From assembly GCA_031178585.1 (NCBI GenBank), contig JAPSIT010000017.1, positions 1,620-29,324 of the forward strand: a stretch of 27,705 nucleotides of DNA, written 5' to 3'. The DNA comes from Arthrobacter sp. GTDB lineage: Bacteria > Actinomycetota > Actinomycetes > Actinomycetales > Micrococcaceae. The first letter of the stretch is position 1, and every line of letters starts with the position of its first letter. Both the position numbers and the translations under genes were made by a program. The notes under the pieces are model-generated. The model ran no database searches. It saw nothing but the letters and a program-made list of their open reading frames with translations, and was not told the origin of the DNA. Below, in pieces: positions 16,281 to 25,419 of this stretch.

Positions 16281-17776
16281 CCGGCGTAGGGGTCGGCGAT
16301 GCCGATGTACTGCGTGTAGAGGTACTCCTCGATGCCTTCCAGGCCGCCTTCACGTCCGAGGCCGGACTGCTTGACACCGCCGAACGGTGCTGCGGCGTTC
16401 GAGATAACGCCGGCGTTCAGGCCAAGCATGCCGGTTTCGAGCCGCTCGCCCATCCGGATGCCGCGGTTCAGGTCCTTCGTGAACACGTAGGCCACCAGGC
16501 CGTATTCGGTGTTGTTGGCCAGACGGACAGCTTCGTCCTCGCTGCTGAAGGTGATGATCGGCGCGACGGGCCCGAAGATTTCCTCGGACAGGATCCGGGT
16601 CCCTTCGGTCACGCCCTTGAGGATGGTCGGCTGGTAGAAGTAGCCCGGCCCGTCCACGGGCGCGCCGCCGAGGACTGCGCTGGCGCCGGAGGAAACGGCG
16701 TCGCTGACCAGCTCGTGGACCTTGTCTCGGCTCTTGGCATCGATCAGCGGCCCCACCTTCGACTCAGGATCGGTGCCGCGGGCGGTGGTCATCTCCTTCA
16801 TCTTCGCCGCGAACTTCTCGGCGAATTCATCGGCGACGGACTCGTGCACGATGAACCGGTTCGCGGCCGTGCAGGCCTCGCCCATGTTCCGAAGCTTGGC
16901 CAGCATGGCCCCGGCGACGGCGGCGTCGACGTCGGCGTCCTCGAACACCAGGAACGGTGCGTTGCCGCCCAACTCCATGGAGGTGCGCAGCACGGTCTCG
17001 GAGGCATCCGTGAGCAGCCGGCGGCCCACCTCCGTGGAGCCGGTAAAGGAAAGCTTGCGCAGCCGGGAATCCTTGATCAGCGGGCCCGTGGTGGCACCCG
17101 CGGTGGAGGTGGGAATGACGTTCAGGACGCCGGCGGGCAGGCCGGCCTCCTGCATGACCGCCGCGAACAGCTGGGAGGTCAGGGGCGTCAGGTTAGCGGA
17201 CTTCAGCACCATAGTGCAGCCGGCGGCGACCGCGGGGGCGACCTTGCGGGTGGCCATGGCGAGCGGGAAGTTCCACGGCGTGATGAGCAGGCACGGACCC
17301 ACCGGCTTCTTCGTCACCAGCAGCCGGGATTTGCCGTCGGGAGAAACCGAGTAGCGACCGAAGGCACGAACGGCTTCCTCGGAGAACCAGCGCAGGAACT
17401 CGGCGCCGTAGGTCACCTCGCCGCGGGCCTCCGCGAGGGGCTTGCCCATCTCCAGGGTCATCAGCAGCGCGAAGTCTTCAGCCCGTTCGGTGACAAGTTC
17501 AAAGGCCCGGCGCAGGATTTCGCCGCGCTCCCGGGCGGGGACCTTCGCCCAGGACTCCTGGGCAGCGGCAGCCGCATCCAGGGCGGCCTTGCCGTCCTCC
17601 GTCCCGGCGTCAGCGATACTCAGCAGCACCTTGCCGGTGGACGGGTCCTCGACGTCGAACGTCTTGCCGGACGCGGCCGGACGCCACTCACCGTTGATCA
17701 GCAGGCCAGTGGGAACAGCAGCAAGCAGTTGGCTTTCGCGCTCTGCGGTAACAGTGGATTGTGTGGTTACAGACAC
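16277..17776 (-). CDS. gabD: NAD(P)-dependent succinate-semialdehyde dehydrogenase
   Basis: A 499-residue aldehyde dehydrogenase that best fits succinate-semialdehyde dehydrogenase, the last step of GABA breakdown to succinate. The active site is intact: TPWNFP with N169, MELGGNAP with E268, and NMGEACTAANRF with nucleophile C302. SFTGSTEVGR near 243-252 is the cofactor loop. The lysine segment reads LKSANLTP, with Ser where many relatives have Pro. The start is GTG at 17776, with AGGGAG 6 nt upstream. No GABA transaminase or transporter gene is next to it, so substrate assignment rests on family likeness alone. Confidence 0.85.
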   Translation of the reverse strand: MSVTTQSTVTAERESQLLAAVPTGLLINGEWRPAASGKTFDVEDPSTGKVLLSIADAGTEDGKAALDAAAAAQESWAKVPARERGEILRRAFELVTERAEDFALLMTLEMGKPLAEARGEVTYGAEFLRWFSEEAVRAFGRYSVSPDGKSRLLVTKKPVGPCLLITPWNFPLAMATRKVAPAVAAGCTMVLKSANLTPLTSQLFAAVMQEAGLPAGVLNVIPTSTAGATTGPLIKDSRLRKLSFTGSTEVGRRLLTDASETVLRTSMELGGNAPFLVFEDADVDAAVAGAMLAKLRNMGEACTAANRFIVHESVADEFAEKFAAKMKEMTTARGTDPESKVGPLIDAKSRDKVHELVSDAVSSGASAVLGGAPVDGPGYFYQPTILKGVTEGTRILSEEIFGPVAPIITFSSEDEAVRLANNTEYGLVAYVFTKDLNRGIRMGERLETGMLGLNAGVISNAAAPFGGVKQSGLGREGGLEGIEEYLYTQYIGIADPYAG

Positions 17777-17921
17777 GGTGACTCCCTCGTCGGCAATCGG
17801 ATTGCGAATTGGTGCAGCCAGCGCAGCAGGCCCCTGTGGGCTGCTGCATACGCGGCTGGTTTAAGGCCACGCTACTGCCCGGCTCCAACCAGTGTCTACG
17901 CATGCGCGCACTACGCATTCC

Positions 17922-17953
17922 CTTCCCCGCTGTGCAGCTGCACAGCAGGGAAG
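17922..17953. repeat. 32-bp near-perfect palindrome between rsmI and gabD
   Basis: The core CTGTGCAG/CTGCACAG (17930-17945) is a perfect 16-bp palindrome. It extends to 32 bp (17922-17953) with a single mismatched pair. It lies about 70 nt after the rsmI stop and about 145 nt before gabD. No U-tract follows on either strand. The rest of the 249-nt gap (17777-18025) shows nothing else I can name. Confidence 0.65.
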
Positions 17954-18025
17954 CCCATCGTTTCTGGGGTTTCGCGCCCGCTGACCGGGGCGGCCTTGCC
18001 GCGCCATAATCAGCCTGCGCCTTGG

Positions 18026-18928
18026 TTACCGGGCAGCCAGCACTGCAGCGTACAGTTCACGCTTGCTGACCCGCGCCTCTTCGGCAACAGCGGCAACGGC
18101 GTCCTTGAGGCGGAGCCCGCCCGACACCAGCGCATTGACGGCAGCCACGTTGTCCTCCGGAGCGCCCGGCGGCCGCTCCGGCGCGCCGCCCACCACCACC
18201 GCTATTTCCCCGCGGATCTCATTCGACTCGGCCCACTGCAGCAGTTCGCGGAGCGTTCCGCGCAGGACTTCCTCATACGTCTTCGTCAGTTCCCGACACA
18301 CTGCAGCCTTGCGGTCCGGCCCGAACCGTTCATGCAGGGCACGAAGCATGGCCTCCAGGCGGTGCGGCGCCTCGAAGAAAACCATGGTGCGCCGTTCTGC
18401 GTCGAGATCGGCCAGACGCGAGGCGCGTTCGCCGGCTTTCCGCGGCAGGAATCCCTCGAAGCAGAAGCGGTCGGTGGGGAGCCCCGAGAGAGCCAGTGCT
18501 GTGAGGACGGCTGACGGGCCCGGCACGGCCGTAACCGTCAGCCCCGCGGCAACGGCTCCCTCAACGAGCCGGAAACCCGGATCAGAAACCGCAGGCATGC
18601 CCGCATCGGTGACCATGACGATGGTCTTGCCCGCGCGGACCTGGTCCAGCAACTCGGCTGTCTTGGTGGCCTCATTGTGCTCGTGATAGCTGATGATCCT
18701 GCCCGCTACGGTGACTTCCAGGCTCTGCACGAGCCGGTGGAGCCTGCGGGTGTCTTCCGCGGCCACGATGTCGGCGGTGGCCAGCAGCTCAATCAGCCGG
18801 GAAGAAGCGTCACCGACATTGCCGATGGGTGTGGCGGCCAGCACGATCCGGCCCGTGCTTCCGGGAAGGCCGCGGCCGGTGTCCGGCTCGTCGGTTGCGG
18901 TCTGCGCGCTGCTGGGTTCTTGATCCAC
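18026..18928 (-). CDS. rsmI: 16S rRNA (cytidine1402-2'-O)-methyltransferase
   Basis: Methylates the ribose of C1402 in the ribosomal P site (tetrapyrrole-methylase fold). At 300 residues it shows LAATPIGNVGDASSRLIELL at about 30-49, VAAEDTRRLHRL after it, VTDAGMPAVSDPG, the VPGPSAVLTALALSGLPTDR block, and a C-terminal basic helix with KRELYAAVL. The first 25 residues are a Pro/Thr-rich leader. The start is GTG at 18928, without a ribosome-binding site but with TAGGCT exactly six bases upstream. It is divergent from the mannosyltransferase gene. In M. tuberculosis rsmI (Rv1003) and pmt (Rv1002c) are also neighbours. Confidence 0.93.
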   Translation of the reverse strand: MDQEPSSAQTATDEPDTGRGLPGSTGRIVLAATPIGNVGDASSRLIELLATADIVAAEDTRRLHRLVQSLEVTVAGRIISYHEHNEATKTAELLDQVRAGKTIVMVTDAGMPAVSDPGFRLVEGAVAAGLTVTAVPGPSAVLTALALSGLPTDRFCFEGFLPRKAGERASRLADLDAERRTMVFFEAPHRLEAMLRALHERFGPDRKAAVCRELTKTYEEVLRGTLRELLQWAESNEIRGEIAVVVGGAPERPPGAPEDNVAAVNALVSGGLRLKDAVAAVAEEARVSKRELYAAVLAAR

Positions 18929-18934
18929 CCACCC

Positions 18935-18940
18935 AGCCTA
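18935..18940 (-). promoter_or_regulatory. candidate leaderless -10 box of rsmI
   Basis: TAGGCT on the minus strand is followed by six bases and then the GTG start. No -35 is clear. The divergent pmt promoter lies within the same 117-nt gap. Confidence 0.45.
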
Positions 18941-19011
18941 CTGCCGGCCGCCGTCCGGCGCAGACCCCGCAGCCAACAGGGCGGCCCACGCGATGGGCCG
19001 GACACGCCCGC

Positions 19012-19039
19012 AGGAACATGCAGCAGCAAACGGTAGCAT
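19012..19039 (+). promoter_or_regulatory. candidate leaderless promoter of pmt
   Basis: AGGAAC (19012-19017), a 16-nt spacer and TAGCAT (19034-19039) are followed by six bases and GTG. AGGAACATGC is identical to the sequence at the same place before rsmA. The GGAAC core resembles ECF-sigma -35 elements, which is suggestive only. Confidence 0.45.
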
Positions 19040-19045
19040 GGGCAC

Positions 19046-20752
19046 GTGACGCAGACCTCCGTGCGGCCTGACACGGCCGGTTCCGCCCGTACACAGGCTT
19101 CGGCCGCCGAAACCGGTGCCAGCCCCGGCGAGAGGCACAACTGGATTACCCGCCCGCGGGAAGCGTTCACCCTCGAGGCACTGACCGGCCGCCTCATCGG
19201 AAGCATCCGCAGCTGGCGGGACTACCCGCCGTCGCTCAGGCTGTGGTTCTGGCTGGTACCGGCGCTGACCGCCGCGGTGGGCGGCGTCCTGCGGTTCGCC
19301 CGCCTGGAGGTGCCGGGCAGCCTGGTCTTCGACGAAACGTACTACGTCAAGGACGCCTACTCATACCTGATCAGCGGGTACGAGCGGAGCTGGCCGGAGA
19401 AGGCCAACGACTCGTTCAACGCCGGGAACCCCAACGTGCTCCTGGACTCCCCCGAATACGTGGTGCATCCGCCCGTGGGCAAGTGGATGATCGCCGCCGG
19501 CATGTGGCTCTTCGGTCCGGACAACCCGCTGGGCTGGCGCTTTTCGGCCGCGTTAACGGGCACGCTGTCCATAGCCCTCGTGGCCCTCATCGCCCAGAAA
19601 CTCTTTCGCTCCCTTGTCCTGGGCGGTTCAGCAGGACTGCTCCTCGCCATCGACGGCCACCATCTGGTCTTGTCTCGGACGTCGCTGCTGGACATTTTCC
19701 TCATGTTCTGGGTCCTGGCCGCGTTCGGTGCGCTGCTGCTGGACCGCGACGACGGCCGGCACCGGCTGGCGGTCCGGCTCGCCAGGCAGGCGGCAGGGTC
19801 CACCACAGGCATGCCGTCCCAGCTCCAGCTGCTGTCCGGTCCCTGGTTGGGAATCCGCTGGTGGCGGATCCTCGCCGGAGTCTGCCTCGGCCTGGCGTGC
19901 GGCACCAAGTGGTCGGCCCTCTTTTTTGTGGCGGGTTTCGGGCTGCTGACCGTGTTCTGGGATCTGAGCGCGCGCCGCGCCGCAGGGATCAGGGGCTGGA
20001 TCAGCGCCGGAGTCATCAAGGACGGCCTGCTCGCTTTTGCAAGCATCGTCCCCGTGGCGGCCGTGACGTACGTTGCCACCTGGACGGGATGGTTCCGCTC
20101 GACGGATGCCTACTATCGGCAGTGGGCCGCGACCAACCCCAGCCTGGAATGGGGCTGGCTCCCGGATAGCATCCGCTCGCTGGCGCACTACCACCTTGAA
20201 GCATACAAGTTCCATCAGGGCCTCAGTTCGGAGCACCCCTATGAGGCCAGCGCCTGGAGCTGGCTGGTGATGGGCAGGCCCACATCCTTCTACTACGAGT
20301 CCCCGCCGCGGGGTACTCCCGGCTGCGACGTATCCAACTGCACGTCAGCGATCCTGTCGGTCGGCAACCCCCTGATCTGGTGGGCTGCCGCTATCTCGCT
20401 CGTGGTGCTGCTGTTCTGGTGGGCCGGCCGCCGCGACTGGCGTGCCGGCGCTGTGCTGGCGGGCGTGGGTTCCGGCTATCTGCCGTGGTTCCTGTACCCG
20501 GAGCGGACGATGTTTTTCTTCTACGCCGTGTCCTTCGAGCCCTTCCTGATCCTGGCGCTGGTGTACTGCCTGGGCCTGGTACTGGGACGCAGCACGGATC
20601 CCCTGTGGCGCAGGCGGTCCGGGCTGTACGGACTGGTGCTCTTCCTAGTGGGGGCGGTTCTGCTCTCGGCGTTCTTCTATCCCGTATGGACCGCGGAGGT
20701 CATCCCCTACCAGGACTGGCGGGTCAGGATGTGGATGCCCTCCTGGATCTGA
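19046..20752 (+). CDS. pmt: Dolichyl/polyprenyl-phosphate-mannose-protein mannosyltransferase (GT39)
   Basis: Transfers mannose from polyprenyl-phosphate-mannose to Ser/Thr of secreted proteins at the membrane, the actinobacterial counterpart of eukaryotic PMTs. With 568 residues it has a hydrophilic N-terminus of about 60 residues, then about ten transmembrane helices. The first extracytoplasmic loop carries FDETYYVKDAYSYLI, with the catalytic acidic pair at 96-97. HPPVGKWMIAAG and LSRTSLLDIFLMFW further match the family, as does the C-terminal LYPERTMFFFYAVSFEPF. The GTG at 19046 has no ribosome-binding site but has TAGCAT six bases upstream. It ends 15 nt from a convergent membrane-protein gene. 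Confidence 0.94.
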   Translation: MTQTSVRPDTAGSARTQASAAETGASPGERHNWITRPREAFTLEALTGRLIGSIRSWRDYPPSLRLWFWLVPALTAAVGGVLRFARLEVPGSLVFDETYYVKDAYSYLISGYERSWPEKANDSFNAGNPNVLLDSPEYVVHPPVGKWMIAAGMWLFGPDNPLGWRFSAALTGTLSIALVALIAQKLFRSLVLGGSAGLLLAIDGHHLVLSRTSLLDIFLMFWVLAAFGALLLDRDDGRHRLAVRLARQAAGSTTGMPSQLQLLSGPWLGIRWWRILAGVCLGLACGTKWSALFFVAGFGLLTVFWDLSARRAAGIRGWISAGVIKDGLLAFASIVPVAAVTYVATWTGWFRSTDAYYRQWAATNPSLEWGWLPDSIRSLAHYHLEAYKFHQGLSSEHPYEASAWSWLVMGRPTSFYYESPPRGTPGCDVSNCTSAILSVGNPLIWWAAAISLVVLLFWWAGRRDWRAGAVLAGVGSGYLPWFLYPERTMFFFYAVSFEPFLILALVYCLGLVLGRSTDPLWRRRSGLYGLVLFLVGAVLLSAFFYPVWTAEVIPYQDWRVRMWMPSWI

Positions 20753-20767
20753 GGGTAAACCTTCTCC

Positions 20768-22018
20768 TTACAGCGCGACCGGCCGGTTCTCGGCGTCGGC
20801 GCCGGACCCGGCGTCCTCCTGGCGTTCCTTCCGCCCCTTCTTCACGGCTTTCGGCAGGCCCCGCCGGCGGCGGGTGGGCCAGGTCAGGATCAGGGTGACG
20901 ACGGCGGTCAGCAGCACCAGCGCGGCGATGACAACACCGGCATCGATCCAGAACTGTCCGGGGAACAGCCGGATCAGCGTGTCCTGCAGCGCAAAGGTCC
21001 ACGTGCCGCTGGCGAAGAAGATCCGGTGGAACTCGGTGAAGAACTGCTCCCAGCCGAGGAAGGCCAGCACACCGAGGCCGATGATCAGCACGAGCGTGAT
21101 GATGGAACCGGCAAACAGGCCGCGCCGGACCCCGCCGTTGCTGCGGCGCCGCAGGTACATGATGGCCACGATGCAGAGGACCGCCAGGAGCGCTCCGGCC
21201 CCGAAGGCTGAGAGGATCACGAGCTTCACGTCCGCCATGTGGCTGACCTCGCCGTCCTGGAAGAGCTTCTCTCCGCTGCGGTTCACCAGCTCACCCAGGT
21301 AGCGTGGGCCCGACCAGTTGCTGAGGTAGTCCACGGCATAGGAGCCATACGTCATTCGGTCATCGGCGTTGAACCCGTAGCCGTCGCCGGGGAAACCTGG
21401 ACGGTGGTACTCCACCCAGAGAAAGAGCGGACTGGTGACGGCGCGCACAGCCAGCACCAGGAGAACCACCGGGAAGAAAACGGCCAGCAGGACCTGCATG
21501 ACACGGGGCAGCACGGGCTTTGCCTTGGCGGCCTGCTCGCGTTCGGCGTTGCGGCGTTCCACGTCTTCCTGCGGAGGACGGATCTGCAGGGCCGAGGTCG
21601 GCAGCGGTTCGCTGAAGTGGCCGCCGGAGGCCTTGGCGGAGGAAGGGGTTGGGCCGTCCGGCGCCTTGCTGTCCGGCGTCGGGATGTAGGAGGTGTCCGC
21701 GACCGGCACGTCCTTGCCGGGCGTCTCCGCTGCGGCGGCAGCCTCTGCCGCCTTACGGTCGGCCCTGCTGCCGGGCTGAACGGAACCTGCCGCACCTGCC
21801 GCCGTCGAGCCTGTACCTGAAAGACCACCGGATGCCGAAGCGCCGGATGCCTCGCCTTGACCAGCCGCGTCACCTTCTTGGGACGAGCCGGCGGGCGGTG
21901 CGGCCTTCATCCATCCGAAGGCAGGCTCGTCCGAATCATGGGCAGTATCAAACGCCGGACCTTCAGATTCCGGCTGCGGATCGAGCCGTCTGGACGGGAT
22001 CGAAGTATTGTCGTTCAC
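20768..22018 (-). CDS. TIGR01906/DUF1461 family integral membrane protein with long disordered N-terminus
   Basis: A 416-residue protein. The C-terminal 240 residues have four predicted membrane helices: about 174-199, a second near the LVILSAFGAGALLAVL segment, a third at SIITLVLIIGLGVLAF, and a fourth near the end. Between helices 3 and 4 lies FFTEFHRIFFASGTWTF with LIRLFPGQFW, which matches the TIGR01906 (DUF1461) pattern. The function of the family is unknown. Residues 1-170 are low-complexity, rich in Ala, Gly, Ser, Pro and Asp. I chose GTG 22018. An in-frame GTG at 22111 lies upstream of the probable transcription start. It has its own likely promoter after the L,D-transpeptidase gene. 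Confidence 0.8.
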   Translation of the reverse strand: MNDNTSIPSRRLDPQPESEGPAFDTAHDSDEPAFGWMKAAPPAGSSQEGDAAGQGEASGASASGGLSGTGSTAAGAAGSVQPGSRADRKAAEAAAAAETPGKDVPVADTSYIPTPDSKAPDGPTPSSAKASGGHFSEPLPTSALQIRPPQEDVERRNAEREQAAKAKPVLPRVMQVLLAVFFPVVLLVLAVRAVTSPLFLWVEYHRPGFPGDGYGFNADDRMTYGSYAVDYLSNWSGPRYLGELVNRSGEKLFQDGEVSHMADVKLVILSAFGAGALLAVLCIVAIMYLRRRSNGGVRRGLFAGSIITLVLIIGLGVLAFLGWEQFFTEFHRIFFASGTWTFALQDTLIRLFPGQFWIDAGVVIAALVLLTAVVTLILTWPTRRRRGLPKAVKKGRKERQEDAGSGADAENRPVAL

Positions 22019-22086
22019 TGCAGCTTCACTTCCGTAGGCGTCCGCGCTCCAGGCCGTGACCGGGCAACGCTGTGTATCTCCTGAAG

Positions 22087-22092
22087 AGCCTA
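22087..22092 (-). promoter_or_regulatory. candidate -10 box for the DUF1461 gene
   Basis: TAGGCT on the minus strand would start transcription near 22080, about 60 nt before GTG 22018. It supports the shorter start. No clear -35 is visible. Confidence 0.35.
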
Positions 22093-22173
22093 CCGTCCGC
22101 TCATCCGGCACGGCGAGGTGAAACCCCGGCCGCCGGAATCATGCCGCTATTTCGTTATAACCCGCTGAACCAA

Positions 22174-23406
22174 CTAGCGCTTGGCGTACTGCGCCCAGGG
22201 AATGTTCCAGTCACCGTAGCCTTCCAGCGGTTCTACAGCGGGCGCACCGGTGTTGAGGGTCTGGACGACGTCCCCGGTCTTCATATTGCTGAAGAACCAG
22301 GCTGCGTCGGCGGGAAGCAGGCCCACGCAGCCGTGCGACACGTTGTACTTGCCGACGGCGCCCCAGGCAGACTCCAGGGCCTGATGGACGTAAACGCCCG
22401 AGGAGGTGAGCCTGTTGGCGTATTCGACGGTGAGCGGTGGGTAATAGCCCTTATCGCCGGGCTTGAGCCCGATGCTTCCGGCATTGAACTTGGAGCGGCG
22501 TTCCTGCTCCATGATGACTGCGTAGCCGGTGGGCGAGAGCCAGTCGGGATCGCCGAGGGTCACAGGCGCCGTCTTGACGAGCTTCCCGTCGAAGTAGACC
22601 TTCATGGTCTTGGTGGTGTCGTCCACGACGGCGAGCCGCTGGGGGCCAACGTTGAACCGCACCTTGGCGTCGAAGTTGCCGATCATGCCGTTGCCGAAAT
22701 CGACACCGAACAGCTTCATGTCAACGGTGACCTGGCTGTTGGAGGCCCAGAACTTTTCCGGGCGGATGCGTACGCGCTGGTCCGAATACCAGTGCCAGGC
22801 AACGGGCTGCTTGGAGGAGACAGTGATCTTCACGGCTTTCTCCACCGCGGCCTTATTGACGACGGGCTCGCTGAAGACAATTTCGATGGGCTGCCCTGCA
22901 CCGACCGTGGAGCCGTTCTCCGGGTACACGGCGGCGTCAGCTTCGTTGGCGGTTTCGACCGTGGTGAACGTCTGGGTTTTCTTGGTCTCGCGGCCCGCTT
23001 CATCAACAATCGTGAAGCTGTAGGTGTAGGCGGAATTGAACTGGAGCGGGTCCAGCGCGGTCCAGGTGCTGCCGTCCGCGCTCATGCTGCCCTTGACCGG
23101 CTCGCCTCCTGCTGCCGGGACCAGGAGAACGTCCTTGAGCTTGCCGTTCACGGCCTTGACGGAGGGTGCCACGGCAGGGTTGACGGCCTTTGCGCCGTCG
23201 GTGGGTGTGACGCCCAACTCCACGGCCTTCACCACCGGGGCAGCCAGGCCGGGCTCGTTGCGGACAGGGGTGGAGGCTTCCGACTCGGGTGCAGGCTTGG
23301 CCCAGCCCGGTGCAGTGGCAACGCCAATTCCACCGGCAGCCACGGCAGCGCAGAGCGCTGCCACTGCCACAATCTTGCCGATCTTCCGGTTGTCCTTGTT
23401 GGTCAA
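22174..23406 (-). CDS. L,D-transpeptidase with Ig-like domain (YkuD family)
   Basis: Forms 3-3 peptidoglycan cross-links or attaches molecules to peptidoglycan. With 410 residues it has a basic N-terminus and an uncleaved anchor or signal segment (about 12-33). A Thr/Pro/Ala region and Ig-like beta domains (about 80-255) follow. The catalytic YkuD domain spans about 256-385. Catalytic residues are present: VHQA with H341, and SHGCVGL with H358 and C360. This is the mycobacterial LdtMt2-like architecture. I chose TTG at 23406, with GGAG about 9 nt upstream. An ATG at 23478 lies upstream of the probable transcription start and would add basic residues unlike a signal. No lipobox is present (Leu precedes the Cys in the hydrophobic segment). 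Confidence 0.9.
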   Translation of the reverse strand: MTNKDNRKIGKIVAVAALCAAVAAGGIGVATAPGWAKPAPESEASTPVRNEPGLAAPVVKAVELGVTPTDGAKAVNPAVAPSVKAVNGKLKDVLLVPAAGGEPVKGSMSADGSTWTALDPLQFNSAYTYSFTIVDEAGRETKKTQTFTTVETANEADAAVYPENGSTVGAGQPIEIVFSEPVVNKAAVEKAVKITVSSKQPVAWHWYSDQRVRIRPEKFWASNSQVTVDMKLFGVDFGNGMIGNFDAKVRFNVGPQRLAVVDDTTKTMKVYFDGKLVKTAPVTLGDPDWLSPTGYAVIMEQERRSKFNAGSIGLKPGDKGYYPPLTVEYANRLTSSGVYVHQALESAWGAVGKYNVSHGCVGLLPADAAWFFSNMKTGDVVQTLNTGAPAVEPLEGYGDWNIPWAQYAKR

Positions 23407-23481
23407 GACTGGTTCTCCATGTCCCCGCCGGGCCGTCCGCCCACATCCGTCCTCGTGCCCAGCAGAAGCGCTGTCCACTCA

Positions 23482-23487
23482 ATTTTA
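23482..23487 (-). promoter_or_regulatory. candidate -10 box of the L,D-transpeptidase gene
   Basis: TAAAAT on the minus strand is the best -10 match in the 130-nt gap after ahcY. Transcription would start near 23475, about 69 nt before the TTG start. The -35 is weak (a GGACA-like sequence at longer spacing). Confidence 0.45.
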
Positions 23488-23514
23488 TCGCACGAGCGGG
23501 ACCGGTCTGTCCGA

Positions 23515-23534
23515 GGCGGCGCCGGGCAGCCGCC
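23515..23534 (-). terminator. hairpin immediately after ahcY
   Basis: GGCGGC (23515-23520) pairs with GCCGCC (23529-23534) across an 8-nt loop, starting 2 nt after the ahcY stop. There is no U-tract. It is a plausible terminator separating ahcY from the L,D-transpeptidase promoter. Confidence 0.4.
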
Positions 23535-23536
23535 CG

Positions 23537-25024
<1,488 letters not shown>

Positions 25025-25072
25025 GGGAGTCCTTTGCTGTATCCGCGTCTTCTGCGGTGCGGGCTGGCGGTT

Positions 25073-25342
25073 TTAGGTTGTAGGCGCTTCCGGTGCTGCT
25101 GTTGTTTCCGGCGCTGCCGGGGCCTGGCCGGGGCCGTCATGCTGGTCTGAACGGGCGGCGTTCGCCGCGGCCAGCAGTTCCGGAGGAAGAAGCAGAGGAA
25201 TACCGTCCTCGATCGCATAGCGCAGCTTGTCGCCCTTTTCGTCCGGGGCTGTGGAAACCAGTTCTTCGCCTTCCTGGGTCAGGACCGAGCCGGTGACTGG
25301 ACACCGCAGGACGGACAACAGGTCAGGACTGATCTTTGGCAT
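25073..25342 (-). CDS. Trm112/UPF0434 family small protein
   Basis: An 89-residue protein. Residues 1-55 form the Trm112-like fold with LLSVLRCPVTGSVL and AIEDGIPLLLPPE. Trm112 proteins bind and stabilise methyltransferases in eukaryotes and archaea; bacterial roles are poorly known. Only one cysteine (C14) is present, so the usual zinc knuckle cannot form as in multi-Cys relatives. Residues 65-89 are a Pro/Ala/Thr tail. The ATG at 25342 is preceded by GGGGAG about 9 nt upstream. It is upstream of and probably co-transcribed with ahcY. Confidence 0.88.
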   Translation of the reverse strand: MPKISPDLLSVLRCPVTGSVLTQEGEELVSTAPDEKGDKLRYAIEDGIPLLLPPELLAAANAARSDQHDGPGQAPAAPETTAAPEAPTT

Positions 25343-25400
25343 GATGGATGCTCCCCTGTGGGCGAAAAGGCGCGCTGTGGCTGAAGGATTTGCAGATCCC

Positions 25401-25406
25401 AGCCTA
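25401..25406 (-). promoter_or_regulatory. candidate -10 box of the Trm112-ahcY unit
   Basis: TAGGCT on the minus strand lies in the 77-nt gap after the DUF3499 stop. Transcription would start near 25394, about 52 nt before the Trm112 ATG. Confidence 0.35.
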
Positions 25407-25419
25407 CCGCCAGATGGGA

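Noticed and set aside
16130..18514. 794-codon open frame on the plus strand
   Set aside because: It is antisense to the aldehyde dehydrogenase and rsmI, and crosses the 32-bp palindrome; low-complexity composition and no recognisable domain.
19038..19049. ATG-GGC-ACG-TGA mini-frame overlapping the pmt start
   Set aside because: It has no ribosome-binding site and would lie upstream of the predicted transcription start; more simply, the ATG overlaps the TAGCAT box.
23304..23406. lipoprotein signal in the L,D-transpeptidase
   Set aside because: The cysteine in the hydrophobic segment is preceded by Leu, not the small residue a lipobox needs.
25025..25072. SAH riboswitch before ahcY
   Set aside because: The gap is only 48 nt and shows no matching structure; ahcY is probably transcribed from upstream of the Trm112 gene.
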